From the NCBI GenBank assembly GCA_016841325.1, contig JAENZJ010000017.1, positions 20,547-84,546 of the forward strand: a stretch of 64,000 nucleotides of DNA. Reading direction: 5' to 3'. The stretch's first letter is position 1. Each line of letters opens with the position of its first letter. This document shows, one piece after another, positions 35,318 through 44,678 of the stretch. Source of the DNA: Thermincola carboxydiphila (GTDB taxonomy: Bacteria; Bacillota; Thermincolia; Thermincolales; UBA2595). The translations under genes and the position numbers were made by a program. Under the pieces are notes generated by a model. The model saw only the letters and a list, made by a program, of their open reading frames with translations, searched no databases and had not been told where the DNA came from.

Positions 35318-35934
35318 TGCCTTTGTATGATAACATTAGTGAAACACAACTGGATGCCTTCAGGGAGATTGGCACAATTGGCGCCGGTAATGGAGCCACT
35401 GCACTGTCTCAGCTTATGGGTCGCAAAATAGGGATGTCTGTCCCGGCAATCAGTGTGCTGCCCTTTTCTCAGGTACCTGATGCAGTCGGAGGGGCCGAGA
35501 AACTTGTTGCCGGAATTTTTACCACTGTAGGCGGACCGGCCCCGTGCAATATCCTGTTTATGTTCCCCGTCGAATGTGCCAAGACCCTGGCCGGTCACCT
35601 TATGGACAGAAAGTATGGTAAGGATGAGGCTCTGGATGAGGTGGGAATGTCAGCCCTTGCTGAGGTGGGAAATATTGTCTCCGGTGCCTACCTGAATTCC
35701 CTGGCAAGTTTCACCAATCTGGAGTTTGTGCCTTCTGTGCCGGCCCTGGCCATAGACATGGCAGGAGCCATATTGAACACTGTGCTGGCGCGGATTGGCA
35801 TTGCCGGGGACCATGCACTCCTGATGGAAACAGTTTTCAGTGAGATTGAAGGTAATGTCAGTGGACACTTTTTCCTGCTTCCTGAGGCTGATTCACTGGA
35901 AAAAATCATGGAGGCGATAGGGGTGAAGGGCTAG
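35317..35934 (+). CDS. cheC: CheY-P phosphatase CheC
   Basis: Phosphatase that dephosphorylates CheY-P and works with CheD in Bacillus-type adaptation. The 205-residue protein shows the two pseudo-symmetric active-site helices of the family. The second, LAEVGNIVSGAYLNSL, has the full E116-x-x-N119 pair. The first, FREIGTIGAGNGATALSQL, keeps E17 but has threonine at position 20 where asparagine is usual. So one of two sites may be weak or inactive. Start and stop overlap its neighbours cheW and cheD. Confidence 0.94.
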   Translation: MPLYDNISETQLDAFREIGTIGAGNGATALSQLMGRKIGMSVPAISVLPFSQVPDAVGGAEKLVAGIFTTVGGPAPCNILFMFPVECAKTLAGHLMDRKYGKDEALDEVGMSALAEVGNIVSGAYLNSLASFTNLEFVPSVPALAIDMAGAILNTVLARIGIAGDHALLMETVFSEIEGNVSGHFFLLPEADSLEKIMEAIGVKG

Positions 35935-36416
35935 TGGCAAATATAATCAAAATAGGAATGGCAGACCTTAATGTTACAGTATCCCCGAATATTTTGCAGA
36001 CTTGCGGCCTCGGCTCTTGTGTTGGTATTTGCCTGTGGGATCCGGTTACCAAGGTATCCGGTATGGCTCACATTATGCTGCCTTCAAGTTCTCTGGGAAA
36101 GACTGCCAATGATGCGAAATTTGCTGATACGGCTGTCCCCCTGCTGATTAATGAAATGAAAAAAACAGGTGCAGACCCTTCGCGCCTGGTTGCCAAGATT
36201 GCTGGAGGGGCTCAGATGTTTTCGTTTTATAGTTCCAATGACATCATGAAAATTGGCGAACGGAATACCGAGGCTGCTAAGGCGGCCCTGCAGTCCGCCA
36301 GGATACGCCTGCTTGCTGAGGATACAGGCGGCAGTTATGGCAGGACCATAGAATTTTACTCTGAAAACGGTAAACTTTATGTCAGGACCATAAATCTGGG
36401 AGAGAAGTACATTTGA
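35934..36416 (+). CDS. cheD: Chemoreceptor glutamine deamidase CheD
   Basis: Deamidates receptor glutamines and binds CheC. The catalytic set of the family is conserved with canonical spacing: T23, C29 (LQTCGLGSCVGI) and H46 (SGMAHIMLP). GTG start at 35934 overlaps the cheC stop by one base (TAGTG). The conserved KIAGGAQMF and a C-terminal GRTIEFYSENGKLYV are present. 160 residues, normal length. Confidence 0.95.
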   Translation: MANIIKIGMADLNVTVSPNILQTCGLGSCVGICLWDPVTKVSGMAHIMLPSSSLGKTANDAKFADTAVPLLINEMKKTGADPSRLVAKIAGGAQMFSFYSSNDIMKIGERNTEAAKAALQSARIRLLAEDTGGSYGRTIEFYSENGKLYVRTINLGEKYI

Positions 36417-36427
36417 GGAGGACATTG

Positions 36428-36808
36428 ATGTTTTCGGGAAATAGCCGGGTTTTTCTCTTGGCTTTTGCTGGGGTTTTTGTCTTGATACTGTTTGTCGGAG
36501 TCCTGTCCGGTGTTAGCCTTAAAGCCGGGCTGGGCCGGGCTTTTTTGGCAGGATTGTTGTTTTCAGCGCTGCTGTGGATCACTTGCCGCATAATTACCGG
36601 GTATGTCGTGCCCCAGCCGGATGCCGGCGGCGATATGCCGCCACAAAAGGATGCTGTGGGCAGGCAGTTGGACCTGACAGTCTCAGATTCTCCCGGTGAT
36701 TTTTCACCCATTACCCCAAAACAGATTGACCCTGATATAGAGCGAATTATTAATAACGACCCTGAGAGAATGGCGGAAATAGTTAAGAAAATGGGTTACA
36801 GTGATTAA
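36428..36808 (+). CDS. Small membrane protein between cheD and sigD, function unknown
   Basis: I do not recognise a named family. The 126-residue product starts at ATG 36428 behind GAGGAGG. It has two adjacent membrane helices (about 8-27 and 37-58), then a Pro/Gly/Asp-rich cytoplasmic segment. It closes with a helical peptide DIERIINNDPERMAEIVKKM, which looks like a conserved interaction motif. Its position in the operon and good ribosome site argue it is expressed with chemotaxis genes. Bacillus has no membrane gene at this exact place (swrB follows sigD). Confidence 0.75.
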   Translation: MFSGNSRVFLLAFAGVFVLILFVGVLSGVSLKAGLGRAFLAGLLFSALLWITCRIITGYVVPQPDAGGDMPPQKDAVGRQLDLTVSDSPGDFSPITPKQIDPDIERIINNDPERMAEIVKKMGYSD

Positions 36809-36828
36809 AACCCGGTAGGAGGTTTGTT

Positions 36829-37620
36829 ATGAACCCTTCTGTTGCTGCAAATGAGACCGGCCTGTTATGGGAGCGTTATAAAATTCATAATGACATTACT
36901 GCCAGGGAGCAGCTAATCCTGACTTATGTGGGACTGGTCAAGTATGTTGCCGGGCGGATGGCAATTTCCCTGCCACCCAGCGTGCAGCAGGATGACCTGA
37001 TAAGTTATGGGATATTCGGGCTGATTGATGCTATCGAAAAATTTGAACCGGAACGCAATATTAAGTTTGAGACATATGCCCTGGCCCGAATCAGAGGGTC
37101 TATATGGGATGGTTTAAGGTCTATGGACTGGGTACCTTATTCAGTCCGCCAGAAGGCCAAAGAACTTGAACACGTATATGCCCGGCTGGAAAGCAAACTC
37201 GGCAGAGCAGCAACAGATGAAGAAATTTGTGATGCCCTTAATATCTCCAGGCAGCAATTTGTCCATCTGTTGGTAGAAACCAGCTTTACATCATTTTTGT
37301 CACTTGATGAGATATGGAAATTTGACAAAGATGGAGGCAATTCTGTAAGGGTTATCGAAACTATTGAGGATGAGAAAGCCGTTGATCCTGTTTCCATGGT
37401 GATGTTTGAAGAGAGGAAAATGGCCCTGACTGATGCCATTAACAAACTGCCGGAACGGGAAAAGCTTGTCATTGCGTTGTATTATTATGAGGGACTGACA
37501 CTGAAGGAGATTGGTAAAGTACTGGGTGTCAGCGAGTCCAGAATATCACAGTTACATACAAAGGCTGTTCTGCGGCTTCGCGGCCGCTTAAGCAGGGTGA
37601 AAAAAAAGATTTTTGATTAA
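36829..37620 (+). CDS. sigD: Flagellar RNA polymerase sigma factor SigD (FliA, sigma-28)
   Basis: Directs transcription of late flagellar and chemotaxis genes. The 263-residue protein has region 2 (LVKYVAGRMAISLPPSVQQD, then DDLISYGIFGLIDAIEKFEP), region 3 near ATDEEICDALNISRQQF, and region 4 helix-turn-helix EGLTLKEIGKVLGVSESRIS. ATG start behind TAGGAGG. The anti-sigma factor FlgM is not in the window. Confidence 0.96.
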   Translation: MNPSVAANETGLLWERYKIHNDITAREQLILTYVGLVKYVAGRMAISLPPSVQQDDLISYGIFGLIDAIEKFEPERNIKFETYALARIRGSIWDGLRSMDWVPYSVRQKAKELEHVYARLESKLGRAATDEEICDALNISRQQFVHLLVETSFTSFLSLDEIWKFDKDGGNSVRVIETIEDEKAVDPVSMVMFEERKMALTDAINKLPEREKLVIALYYYEGLTLKEIGKVLGVSESRISQLHTKAVLRLRGRLSRVKKKIFD

Positions 37621-37636
37621 AACGGAGGGTAACCAT

Positions 37637-39319
37637 ATGAGTGAGGACACCTTAAAAAACCTTACCCAGCAGGACATGGAGAAAATTCTTGAAAGAGCCG
37701 AGGATGTAGCCAATGATGTGCTGGAGAGCGGAAAAATGCAGTTGCAGTTTAGACCGGATGGCGTGTACCTTACTGTTACCCCACCCGGCGAGAATGGTTT
37801 GGCGGTATCTTTAGAACAGGTTTTCAGGGAACTGGAACTGCGCGGTGTCCAAAACGCTGATTCCAGAAAGGTACAGCAAATAGTCAGGGAGATGAAAGGA
37901 ATTCCTGAATTAATTGCACCTCCCCAGCAGGAACCTGAAGAAGACGGGCACGTGACAGTAGAAATCAGTAAAAATAAAATGGAGGCATATTTAACCGTAT
38001 ATCCCCCCAGGGGCAAGGGTAAACCCGTTACCAGAGATGATATCAGAAAGGCCCTTGCAGATAACAATGTCGTGTACGGGATACAGGAAAACGTAATTAA
38101 TTCAGCCCTCAAATCAGGTCAAATGGGGGAAGTACTGACAGTTGCCGCAGGTTCTGAACCGGTTGACGGGGAGAATGCCGTCATCGAGTATAAAGTCAAT
38201 CCCTCAAGTGTGGGTAAACCCGAAGAGCTTATTGATGGTAGGGTGGATTTTTATAACCTTCACCTGATTCAGAATGTTGAGCCTGGTGAGGTTCTTGCGG
38301 TTAAAACACCTGCCCAGCCCGGAACCCCGGGTTATACCGTTACCGGGGAGGAAATTTCTGCGAAACCGGGCAAGGATGTACAACTGGCTGCCGGGAAGAA
38401 TGTGGAACTGTCTGATGATAATAATGCTGCAGTAGCTGCTGCCAGGGGCCATGTAGTCATAGCAGGAAATAAGATCAGTGTATCCAATATCTATGAAATT
38501 AACGGTGATGTTGATTTTAATACCGGAAATGTTGAGTTTAGCGGTACCGTAATTGTTAAAGGCAGTGTCAGGGAAGGCTTTAAGATTGTTGCCGACGGTG
38601 ATGTCGAGGTAATGGGTAACATAAGTGACGGCGTTGTTGAGTGTTCAGGCACCCTTAAAGTAAAAAACGGCATTGTCGGCAGAAACAAGTCACGGATAAA
38701 GGCCGGGGGAAGTGTTTTTACCAGGTTTATCGAAAACACAGTCCTGGAGTCAGGAATGGATGTAATGGTCGGAGAGGCCATTATGCACAGCAGGGTTCAT
38801 GCCCGGAAGTCGGTTGTGGTTGCAGGTAAGGGGGTTATCGTAGGAGGAGTTATCAGGGCCGGTGAAGAAATAAACTGTAAAACCGTTGGCTCTTCCATGG
38901 CTACGGTAACTGAGCTGGAAACGGGAGTGAATCCTGACCTGAGGCGCCGATATTCATTTCTTTCTAAAGAGAAGCAGGCCAAAGAGGTAGACCTGGACAA
39001 GGCAGAAAAGGCTGTTAAATTATTAAAGTACCTGGAGCAGACCCAGGGGACCCTGCCTGAGGATAAACGTGCCATCCTGGCCAGGGTTACCAAGGTCCAG
39101 GGAGAACTCATCCGTGAACTTGAAGAACTTAAAACATGCCTCGAAGACATTGAAACACAGATCCAGCAGTCAGAACGTGGCCGTATCAAGGTCCATGGTG
39201 TTATCCACCCGGGAGTTAAAGTGACCATCGGTTCGGCAATGATGCAGGTCTATGATGACCTTCCCTTTGTGACCCTGACCAATGTTATGGGTGAAATAAA
39301 GATTAACCCATATAAATAG
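37637..39319 (+). CDS. DUF342 / FapA family protein
   Basis: A 560-residue protein of the FapA (DUF342) family, polymer-like beta-helix proteins common beside Firmicute sigD. An N-terminal SMC-like helical/charged part precedes tandem DUF342 repeats (about 165-430), seen as recurring short V/I-G-x-V strands such as GDVDFNTGNVEFSGTVIVKG. A coiled coil (about 445-515, EKQAKEVDLDKAEKAVKLLK) and a short beta tail follow. ATG 37637 has GGAGGG upstream. Exact function is not established; location suggests a motility or cell-envelope role. Confidence 0.85.
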   Translation: MSEDTLKNLTQQDMEKILERAEDVANDVLESGKMQLQFRPDGVYLTVTPPGENGLAVSLEQVFRELELRGVQNADSRKVQQIVREMKGIPELIAPPQQEPEEDGHVTVEISKNKMEAYLTVYPPRGKGKPVTRDDIRKALADNNVVYGIQENVINSALKSGQMGEVLTVAAGSEPVDGENAVIEYKVNPSSVGKPEELIDGRVDFYNLHLIQNVEPGEVLAVKTPAQPGTPGYTVTGEEISAKPGKDVQLAAGKNVELSDDNNAAVAAARGHVVIAGNKISVSNIYEINGDVDFNTGNVEFSGTVIVKGSVREGFKIVADGDVEVMGNISDGVVECSGTLKVKNGIVGRNKSRIKAGGSVFTRFIENTVLESGMDVMVGEAIMHSRVHARKSVVVAGKGVIVGGVIRAGEEINCKTVGSSMATVTELETGVNPDLRRRYSFLSKEKQAKEVDLDKAEKAVKLLKYLEQTQGTLPEDKRAILARVTKVQGELIRELEELKTCLEDIETQIQQSERGRIKVHGVIHPGVKVTIGSAMMQVYDDLPFVTLTNVMGEIKINPYK

Positions 39320-39338
39320 AGACAGGTGGTGGAAGACT

Positions 39339-39659
39339 ATGACTCTGCGTCCGGTAGATATGCAGGTTCTTCTGCCTAAGGTTTCCGAAGTTAACCGCAA
39401 TCAGCCGATTCAGAATCAGCAGGACCAGACTCAGCAGCAGCAATTGGCTGCACAGTTCCAGAAACAAATGGAAGTACAGAAACAAAAGGTTCACAATTCT
39501 GAGAAACCTGATGGAGAAAGAATCGAACAAAAAGCCGGGGAAGGGTCTCCCGGCCGTGACGATGAAGCCAGAAAACGCCGTAAGGGCGGGCAGAAACAGG
39601 AAAAACAGGAAGACATAAAAGACCCTGACAGGGGAAAGCTTTTTGATATCAAAGTTTGA
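39339..39659 (+). CDS. Small Gln/Lys-rich hypothetical protein of the flagellar operon
   Basis: A 106-residue, highly hydrophilic protein with no membrane segment. A short ordered N-terminus (TLRPVDMQVLLPKVSEVNRN) is followed by Gln-rich (about 25-45) and then Lys/Arg/Glu-rich low-complexity sequence, and it ends in RGKLFDIKV. Similar small proteins with an ordered head and a short conserved tail occur in this position in other Clostridia, to my recollection. I do not assign a function. Ribosome site GGTGGTGGAAG precedes the ATG. Confidence 0.7.
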   Translation: MTLRPVDMQVLLPKVSEVNRNQPIQNQQDQTQQQQLAAQFQKQMEVQKQKVHNSEKPDGERIEQKAGEGSPGRDDEARKRRKGGQKQEKQEDIKDPDRGKLFDIKV

Positions 39660-39713
39660 TTTGCGGAGCCTGACCAGGGTCTGACATGTGTTGTTTAATT
39701 TTTTATTAGGGGC

Positions 39714-40370
39714 GTGAAGGTATTGGTTTACCTGTTCATATTTCTGGGGGTAGTATTTATCGGGCTGGCTGTATGGAGCGGCCGGGTTACGGAGATCAGG
39801 AGGCAGCAGGAGGTTCAGGAATTCAGGAGACTGCATGAAGACCTGAAACTGGCCAGAAATGATGTGGAAAAGCTCTTGGATCAGTTGGAAACTGTTTCCG
39901 AAAAGGTTGTTGCCGATATTTCTGCCAGTATCGAGGAAGCAGAAACTCTTAAAGACCTAAAAATATATGAAGATTCTGAGGAAGATTCGGGTGAAACTGT
40001 TAAGGTAAAATCAGTACCGGAAGAAGCGCATTCCGGACCGGCTCCTGATACAGCTGAACAAGATAATAAGACCGAAAAAGCAAATAATACCGAAAAATCA
40101 TCAAACAACGGTTTAAATAAAACAAAGGCAACCGGCAAAAACAATACAATATTGTTTCCACGGAGTTCGGTTCCCCAGGGCGGAGAGCAGGAAGGTACTT
40201 CCAGGTCTGATTCCAAACCAAAGGAAATACCGGCAAAACACCAGATGGTTTATGCAATGGAGCGGCTGGGTTACCCCGAAGATGAGATTGCCAGGCAGAT
40301 GAATATCGGAAAAGGTGAAGTTAGCCTGATCCTGCAGATAAAAAGAAAAGGTGAAGAATTAAATGCTTAA
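39714..40370 (+). CDS. DUF6115-like membrane-anchored protein with C-terminal HTH
   Basis: A 218-residue protein with one N-terminal membrane helix (about 3-20, VLVYLFIFLGVVFIGLAV), a helical coiled-coil segment (about 25-80), and a long acidic/Asn/Lys low-complexity linker. It ends with a compact helix-turn-helix-like tail (MVYAMERLGYPEDEIARQMN, GKGEVSLILQIK). This matches the DUF6115-type proteins at the end of clostridial flagellar operons. GTG 39714 is the probable start, with TTG 39723 an alternative. Function unknown. Confidence 0.75.
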   Translation: MKVLVYLFIFLGVVFIGLAVWSGRVTEIRRQQEVQEFRRLHEDLKLARNDVEKLLDQLETVSEKVVADISASIEEAETLKDLKIYEDSEEDSGETVKVKSVPEEAHSGPAPDTAEQDNKTEKANNTEKSSNNGLNKTKATGKNNTILFPRSSVPQGGEQEGTSRSDSKPKEIPAKHQMVYAMERLGYPEDEIARQMNIGKGEVSLILQIKRKGEELNA

Positions 40371-40842
40371 TATATTCAGAAAGGATTTTTTGCTGGGAAT
40401 TGGCCTGGGATTTTTACTGAGTGCACTTATAGTCAATCTTTCCGGTATGGAAAAACTGACTGACAGTGAGATTATAGAAAGAGCATCCCAGCTTGGCATG
40501 GAACACCGGGACAGTATTGAAGAATCTGGCGGTGAACGGGTGGAAAAACCTGTTGAAAATGCCGGGCTGTCTTCTGTTGAAGACACTGATAAAAATACCG
40601 GCCAAACTGTTGAGACAAGTCCGGATGATAAATTACCAATTATAAAATTTGTAATCAGACCGGGAAGCGGTTCGGAAGAAATTGCCCGGAAGCTTGAAGA
40701 ACAGGAAATTGTTGCCGACAGGAATGAATTTTATCGGCTGGTAACTGAAAAAAACGTCCATCACCGGTTCAGGACCGGAACTTTTGAACTCCCTGCAGGC
40801 GGGGATATGGAAGAGATACTGGAAATTTTAACGGGAAAATAA
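40363..40842 (+). CDS. MltG-like protein reduced to membrane anchor and LysM-like domain
   Basis: A 159-residue protein overlapping the previous gene by eight bases. An N-terminal membrane helix (about 8-28), an acidic linker, then a domain resembling the LysM-like N-terminal module of the endolytic transglycosylase MltG (IKFVIRPGSGSEEIARKLEE, FRTGTFELPAGGDMEEIL). The catalytic MltG domain with its active-site glutamate is absent, because the gene ends right after this module. It probably binds peptidoglycan or a partner rather than cutting glycan. It is the last gene of the flagellar block. Confidence 0.75.
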   Translation: MLNIFRKDFLLGIGLGFLLSALIVNLSGMEKLTDSEIIERASQLGMEHRDSIEESGGERVEKPVENAGLSSVEDTDKNTGQTVETSPDDKLPIIKFVIRPGSGSEEIARKLEEQEIVADRNEFYRLVTEKNVHHRFRTGTFELPAGGDMEEILEILTGK

Positions 40843-40883
40843 CTCTGACTGCATAAAAATTTCCATTGATTGCAATAATATAG

Positions 40884-40912
40884 TTGCACTTGGGGAAGAA
40901 TTGTGCTACAAT
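40884..40912 (+). promoter_or_regulatory. Sigma-A promoter of rpsB
   Basis: TTGCAC (40884-40889), a 17-base spacer, and TACAAT (40907-40912) form a near-consensus promoter. Transcription would start near 40920, giving a leader of about 110 bases before rpsB. It separates translation-factor genes from the flagellar operon. Confidence 0.8.
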
Positions 40913-40948
40913 ATCAAACGGTGTAAAATACACACGTTTCCGGATTTT

Positions 40949-40980
40949 TGCAGGGGTGCCGGGTAATTTCCGGCTCTGCA
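40949..40980 (+). promoter_or_regulatory. Leader hairpin upstream of rpsB (possible S2 autoregulatory site)
   Basis: TGCAG (40949-40953) with CTGCA (40976-40980), and GCCGG (40958-40962) with CCGGC (40970-40974), form a two-step hairpin with an asymmetric internal loop in the rpsB 5' leader. rpsB leaders are autoregulated in several bacteria; whether this structure does that is inference from position only. Confidence 0.4.
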
Positions 40981-41031
40981 GGAAGATGAAAGGAACGGAG
41001 GGAAAAACCAATCAGAGAGGAGGTGACTCCA

Positions 41032-41772
41032 ATGGCTGTTATTTCCATGAAACAACTTCTGGAAGCCGGAGTTCACTTTGGACATCAGACCCGCAGGTGG
41101 AACCCGAAGATGGCGGAGTATATTTTTACCGACCGGAATGGGATCTATATCATTGACCTGCAGCGTACTGTCAAGAAAGTTGACGAAGCATACAATTTTG
41201 TAAGGCAGCTGGCTTCAGAAGGCAAAACAATCATGTTTGTGGGAACCAAGAAACAGGCTCAGGAAGCTGTCAGGGAAGAGGCCACCCGCTGTGGTATGTT
41301 CTATGTTAACCAGCGCTGGCTCGGTGGTACACTGACCAACTTCCAGACTATCAAAAAGCGTATTGACCGTCTTCATGAATTGGAAAAGATGGAGACTGAA
41401 GGTACTTTTGCTGTTCTTCCCAAGAAAGAAGTAGCTGCTTTACTGCATGAAAAGGAGAAACTGGAAAAGTTTCTTGGCGGTATCAAAGAAATGAGAAATC
41501 TTCCCAGCGCACTGTTTATTATTGACCCGCGCAAAGAGCGTATAGCAGTTGCAGAAGCACGTAAACTCGGGATTCCTATCATTGCAATAGTTGATACCAA
41601 CTGTGACCCCGATGAGATTGACCTGGTTATACCCGGCAATGATGATGCTATCAGGGCGGTAAGGTTACTGACTTCCAAGATGGCGGATGCAGTTATCGAA
41701 GGGATTAACCTGAGTAAGGATAACGAAACAGAAGCTGAAGATGAAGCAGAAACAGAAGTAATGGAAGCATAA
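41032..41772 (+). CDS. rpsB: 30S ribosomal protein S2
   Basis: Ribosomal protein S2, 246 residues, beginning [20 protein letters not shown], the invariant S2 N-terminus. [20 protein letters not shown] and the closing segment [19 protein letters not shown] are also typical. ATG 41032 follows AGAGGAGGTGA; the GTG nine bases earlier overlaps this site. The C-terminal tail is acidic ([15 protein letters not shown]). tsf follows, as in nearly all bacteria. Confidence 0.98.
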   Translation: MAVISMKQLLEAGVHFGHQTRRWNPKMAEYIFTDRNGIYIIDLQRTVKKVDEAYNFVRQLASEGKTIMFVGTKKQAQEAVREEATRCGMFYVNQRWLGGTLTNFQTIKKRIDRLHELEKMETEGTFAVLPKKEVAALLHEKEKLEKFLGGIKEMRNLPSALFIIDPRKERIAVAEARKLGIPIIAIVDTNCDPDEIDLVIPGNDDAIRAVRLLTSKMADAVIEGINLSKDNETEAEDEAETEVMEA

Positions 41773-41779
41773 ACAAATC

Positions 41780-41824
41780 AGGGTGACCAGGGTTACAGAG
41801 GAGCCCTAGTCACCCTTATTTTTA
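41780..41824 (+). terminator. Attenuator/terminator between rpsB and tsf
   Basis: AGGGTGACCAGGG (41780-41792) pairs with CCCTAGTCACCCT (41804-41816) at 12 of 13 positions around TTACAGAGGAG, followed by TATTTTTAA. It is strong enough to act as an intrinsic terminator. Because tsf begins only 17 bases later without an obvious promoter of its own, partial read-through is likely. Confidence 0.75.
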
Positions 41825-41840
41825 AGGAGGATAAAATAAA

Positions 41841-42728
41841 ATGGTTACTGCTGCAATGGTTAAAGAATTGCGGGAACGCACCGGGGCCGGGATGATGGAC
41901 TGTAAAAAAGCCCTGGCCGAAACCGGGGGCGATATGGAAAAAGCAATCGAGTTTTTGCGCGAAAAAGGCCTTGCTGCTGCAGCCAAGAAATCAGGGCGTA
42001 TCGCCGCTGAGGGACTGGTTTTGGCAAAAGTGGCTTCAGGGAACAAAAATGCCGTTCTTCTGGAAGTTAACTGTGAGACTGATTTTGTGGCCAAAACAGA
42101 TGAGTTTAAGGCTTTTGTTGACGAAGTTGCTGACGTGATTTTACATAATAATCCGGCAGATGTTGACGAACTTCTTCAGGTTAATACAGGCAGCGGGACA
42201 GTAAGTGAAATGCTTACCGAAAAAGTAGCCAAAATCGGAGAAAACATTTCTATCCGCCGATTCGCGTCCTTTGCGACCACTGACGGATTTGTAGAGGCTT
42301 ATGTTCATGGTGTGGGACGTATCGGTGTTTTAGTCGAGCTTACGGGCAATGCGGACAACATTAGTGAGGTTGCCAAAGATGTGGCCATGCAGGTTGCTGC
42401 ATCCAAACCCGACTATACCACCCGTGACCAGGTCCCGGCCGAGGTTATTGAAAAAGAAAAGGAAATCCTTAAAGTTCAGGCCATGAACGAAGGGAAACCT
42501 GAAAATATTGCCGAAAAAATTGTTATGGGCAGAATAGACAAATTTTACAAGGAAAACTGCCTGGTTGAACAACCGTTTATTAAGGACACTGATATAAATG
42601 TCCAGCAGATGCTTGACCAAAAGCAGGTTAAGGTATCCCGGTTTATCCGTTTTGAAATGGGTGAAGGACTGGAAAAGAGAGAAAACGACCTGGCGGCAGA
42701 GGTTGCCGCCATGCAGAAAAAGTCTTAG
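41841..42728 (+). CDS. tsf: Translation elongation factor Ts
   Basis: Nucleotide exchange factor for EF-Tu. It has the conserved N-terminal [20 protein letters not shown], the [11 protein letters not shown] turn and [13 protein letters not shown], then two core subdomains to about residue 280. Its 295 residues make the long form with both subdomains. An AAGGAGG ribosome site precedes the ATG. Followed by a strong terminator. Confidence 0.98.
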   Translation: MVTAAMVKELRERTGAGMMDCKKALAETGGDMEKAIEFLREKGLAAAAKKSGRIAAEGLVLAKVASGNKNAVLLEVNCETDFVAKTDEFKAFVDEVADVILHNNPADVDELLQVNTGSGTVSEMLTEKVAKIGENISIRRFASFATTDGFVEAYVHGVGRIGVLVELTGNADNISEVAKDVAMQVAASKPDYTTRDQVPAEVIEKEKEILKVQAMNEGKPENIAEKIVMGRIDKFYKENCLVEQPFIKDTDINVQQMLDQKQVKVSRFIRFEMGEGLEKRENDLAAEVAAMQKKS

Positions 42729-42757
42729 CCCAGTATGGCTTGAGATCATCTGAAAAA

Positions 42758-42785
42758 GAGAACACCCAGTGTGTTCTCTTTTTTT
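42758..42785 (+). terminator. Intrinsic terminator after tsf
   Basis: GAGAACAC (42758-42765) and GTGTTCTC (42771-42778) form a perfect 8-bp stem around CCAGT, followed by seven T residues. It ends the rpsB-tsf unit. The ~90 bases from here to pyrH are AT-rich and may hold its promoter, but I see no convincing hexamer pair. Confidence 0.9.
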
Positions 42786-42787
42786 AA

Positions 42788-44157
<1,370 letters not shown>

Positions 44158-44181
44158 ATATAACAGGATTGAGGGATATAT

Positions 44182-44394
44182 ATGGAGCTGCCTGATGTGA
44201 CAGGGTTTGTGCTGGATGAGGCATTGCAGGTGATTAAAGATTGCGGCTGTGAAGTCGCTGAAATGGTCTTGTTAAAACCACCGGATAAATCACCAGAACC
44301 TGTTGGAATAGCCCGAGTAGTGCGTCTTTCTCCTGCGGAGAGAGGTGGGCTACAGGTTATCATTACATATCAGGATTACGGAAAGGAGGTGTAA
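44182..44394 (+). CDS. Small PASTA-like protein
   Basis: A 70-residue protein with the pattern of a single PASTA domain: MELPDVTGFVLDEALQVIKD, a central variable loop, then GIARVVRLSPAERGGLQVII. There is no signal peptide or membrane segment, so unlike PASTA domains of Ser/Thr kinases or PBPs it should stay in the cytoplasm. It lies 24 bases after frr and three bases before the ferredoxin gene, whose ribosome site is inside its end. Family assignment rests on pattern only. Confidence 0.65.
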   Translation: MELPDVTGFVLDEALQVIKDCGCEVAEMVLLKPPDKSPEPVGIARVVRLSPAERGGLQVIITYQDYGKEV

Positions 44395-44397
44395 CAC

Positions 44398-44565
44398 ATG
44401 GCCTACAAAATTACTGATGAATGTGTAGCTTGCGGTACCTGCATGGATACATGCCCCAATGGCGCCATTTCCGAAGGTGATATTTATGTAATTAATGCTG
44501 ACGAGTGCGTTGACTGCGGCGCTTGCGCTGAAGCTTGCCCCACAGGAGCAATTGTTGAAGGTTAG
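44398..44565 (+). CDS. Clostridial-type two-[4Fe-4S] ferredoxin
   Basis: A 55-residue protein. It carries two complete CxxCxxCxxxCP cluster motifs: C9, C12, C15 and C19 ([12 protein letters not shown]), and C37, C40, C43 and C47 ([12 protein letters not shown]). This is the classic low-potential electron carrier of anaerobes. A strong AAAGGAGGTG site precedes the ATG. It is cotranscribed with pyrH-frr and the PASTA-like gene and closed by a terminator six bases after the stop codon. Its redox partners are not in the window. Confidence 0.95.
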   Translation: MAYKITDECVACGTCMDTCPNGAISEGDIYVINADECVDCGACAEACPTGAIVEG

Positions 44566-44570
44566 TCCAT

Positions 44571-44600
44571 AACCCCCTCATTTTATGAGGGGGTTTGTTT
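44571..44600 (+). terminator. Intrinsic terminator after the ferredoxin gene
   Basis: AACCCCCTCAT (44571-44581) and ATGAGGGGGTT (44585-44595) form a perfect 11-bp stem with a TTT loop, followed by TGTTTT. It ends the pyrH-frr-PASTA-ferredoxin unit. Confidence 0.92.
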
Positions 44601-44678
44601 TCATCAGGATAATCTACAGAAACCTCTAACCCTGACAAAAAAAACGTAATATAAATATAAAATAGTAGTAATTAATGG

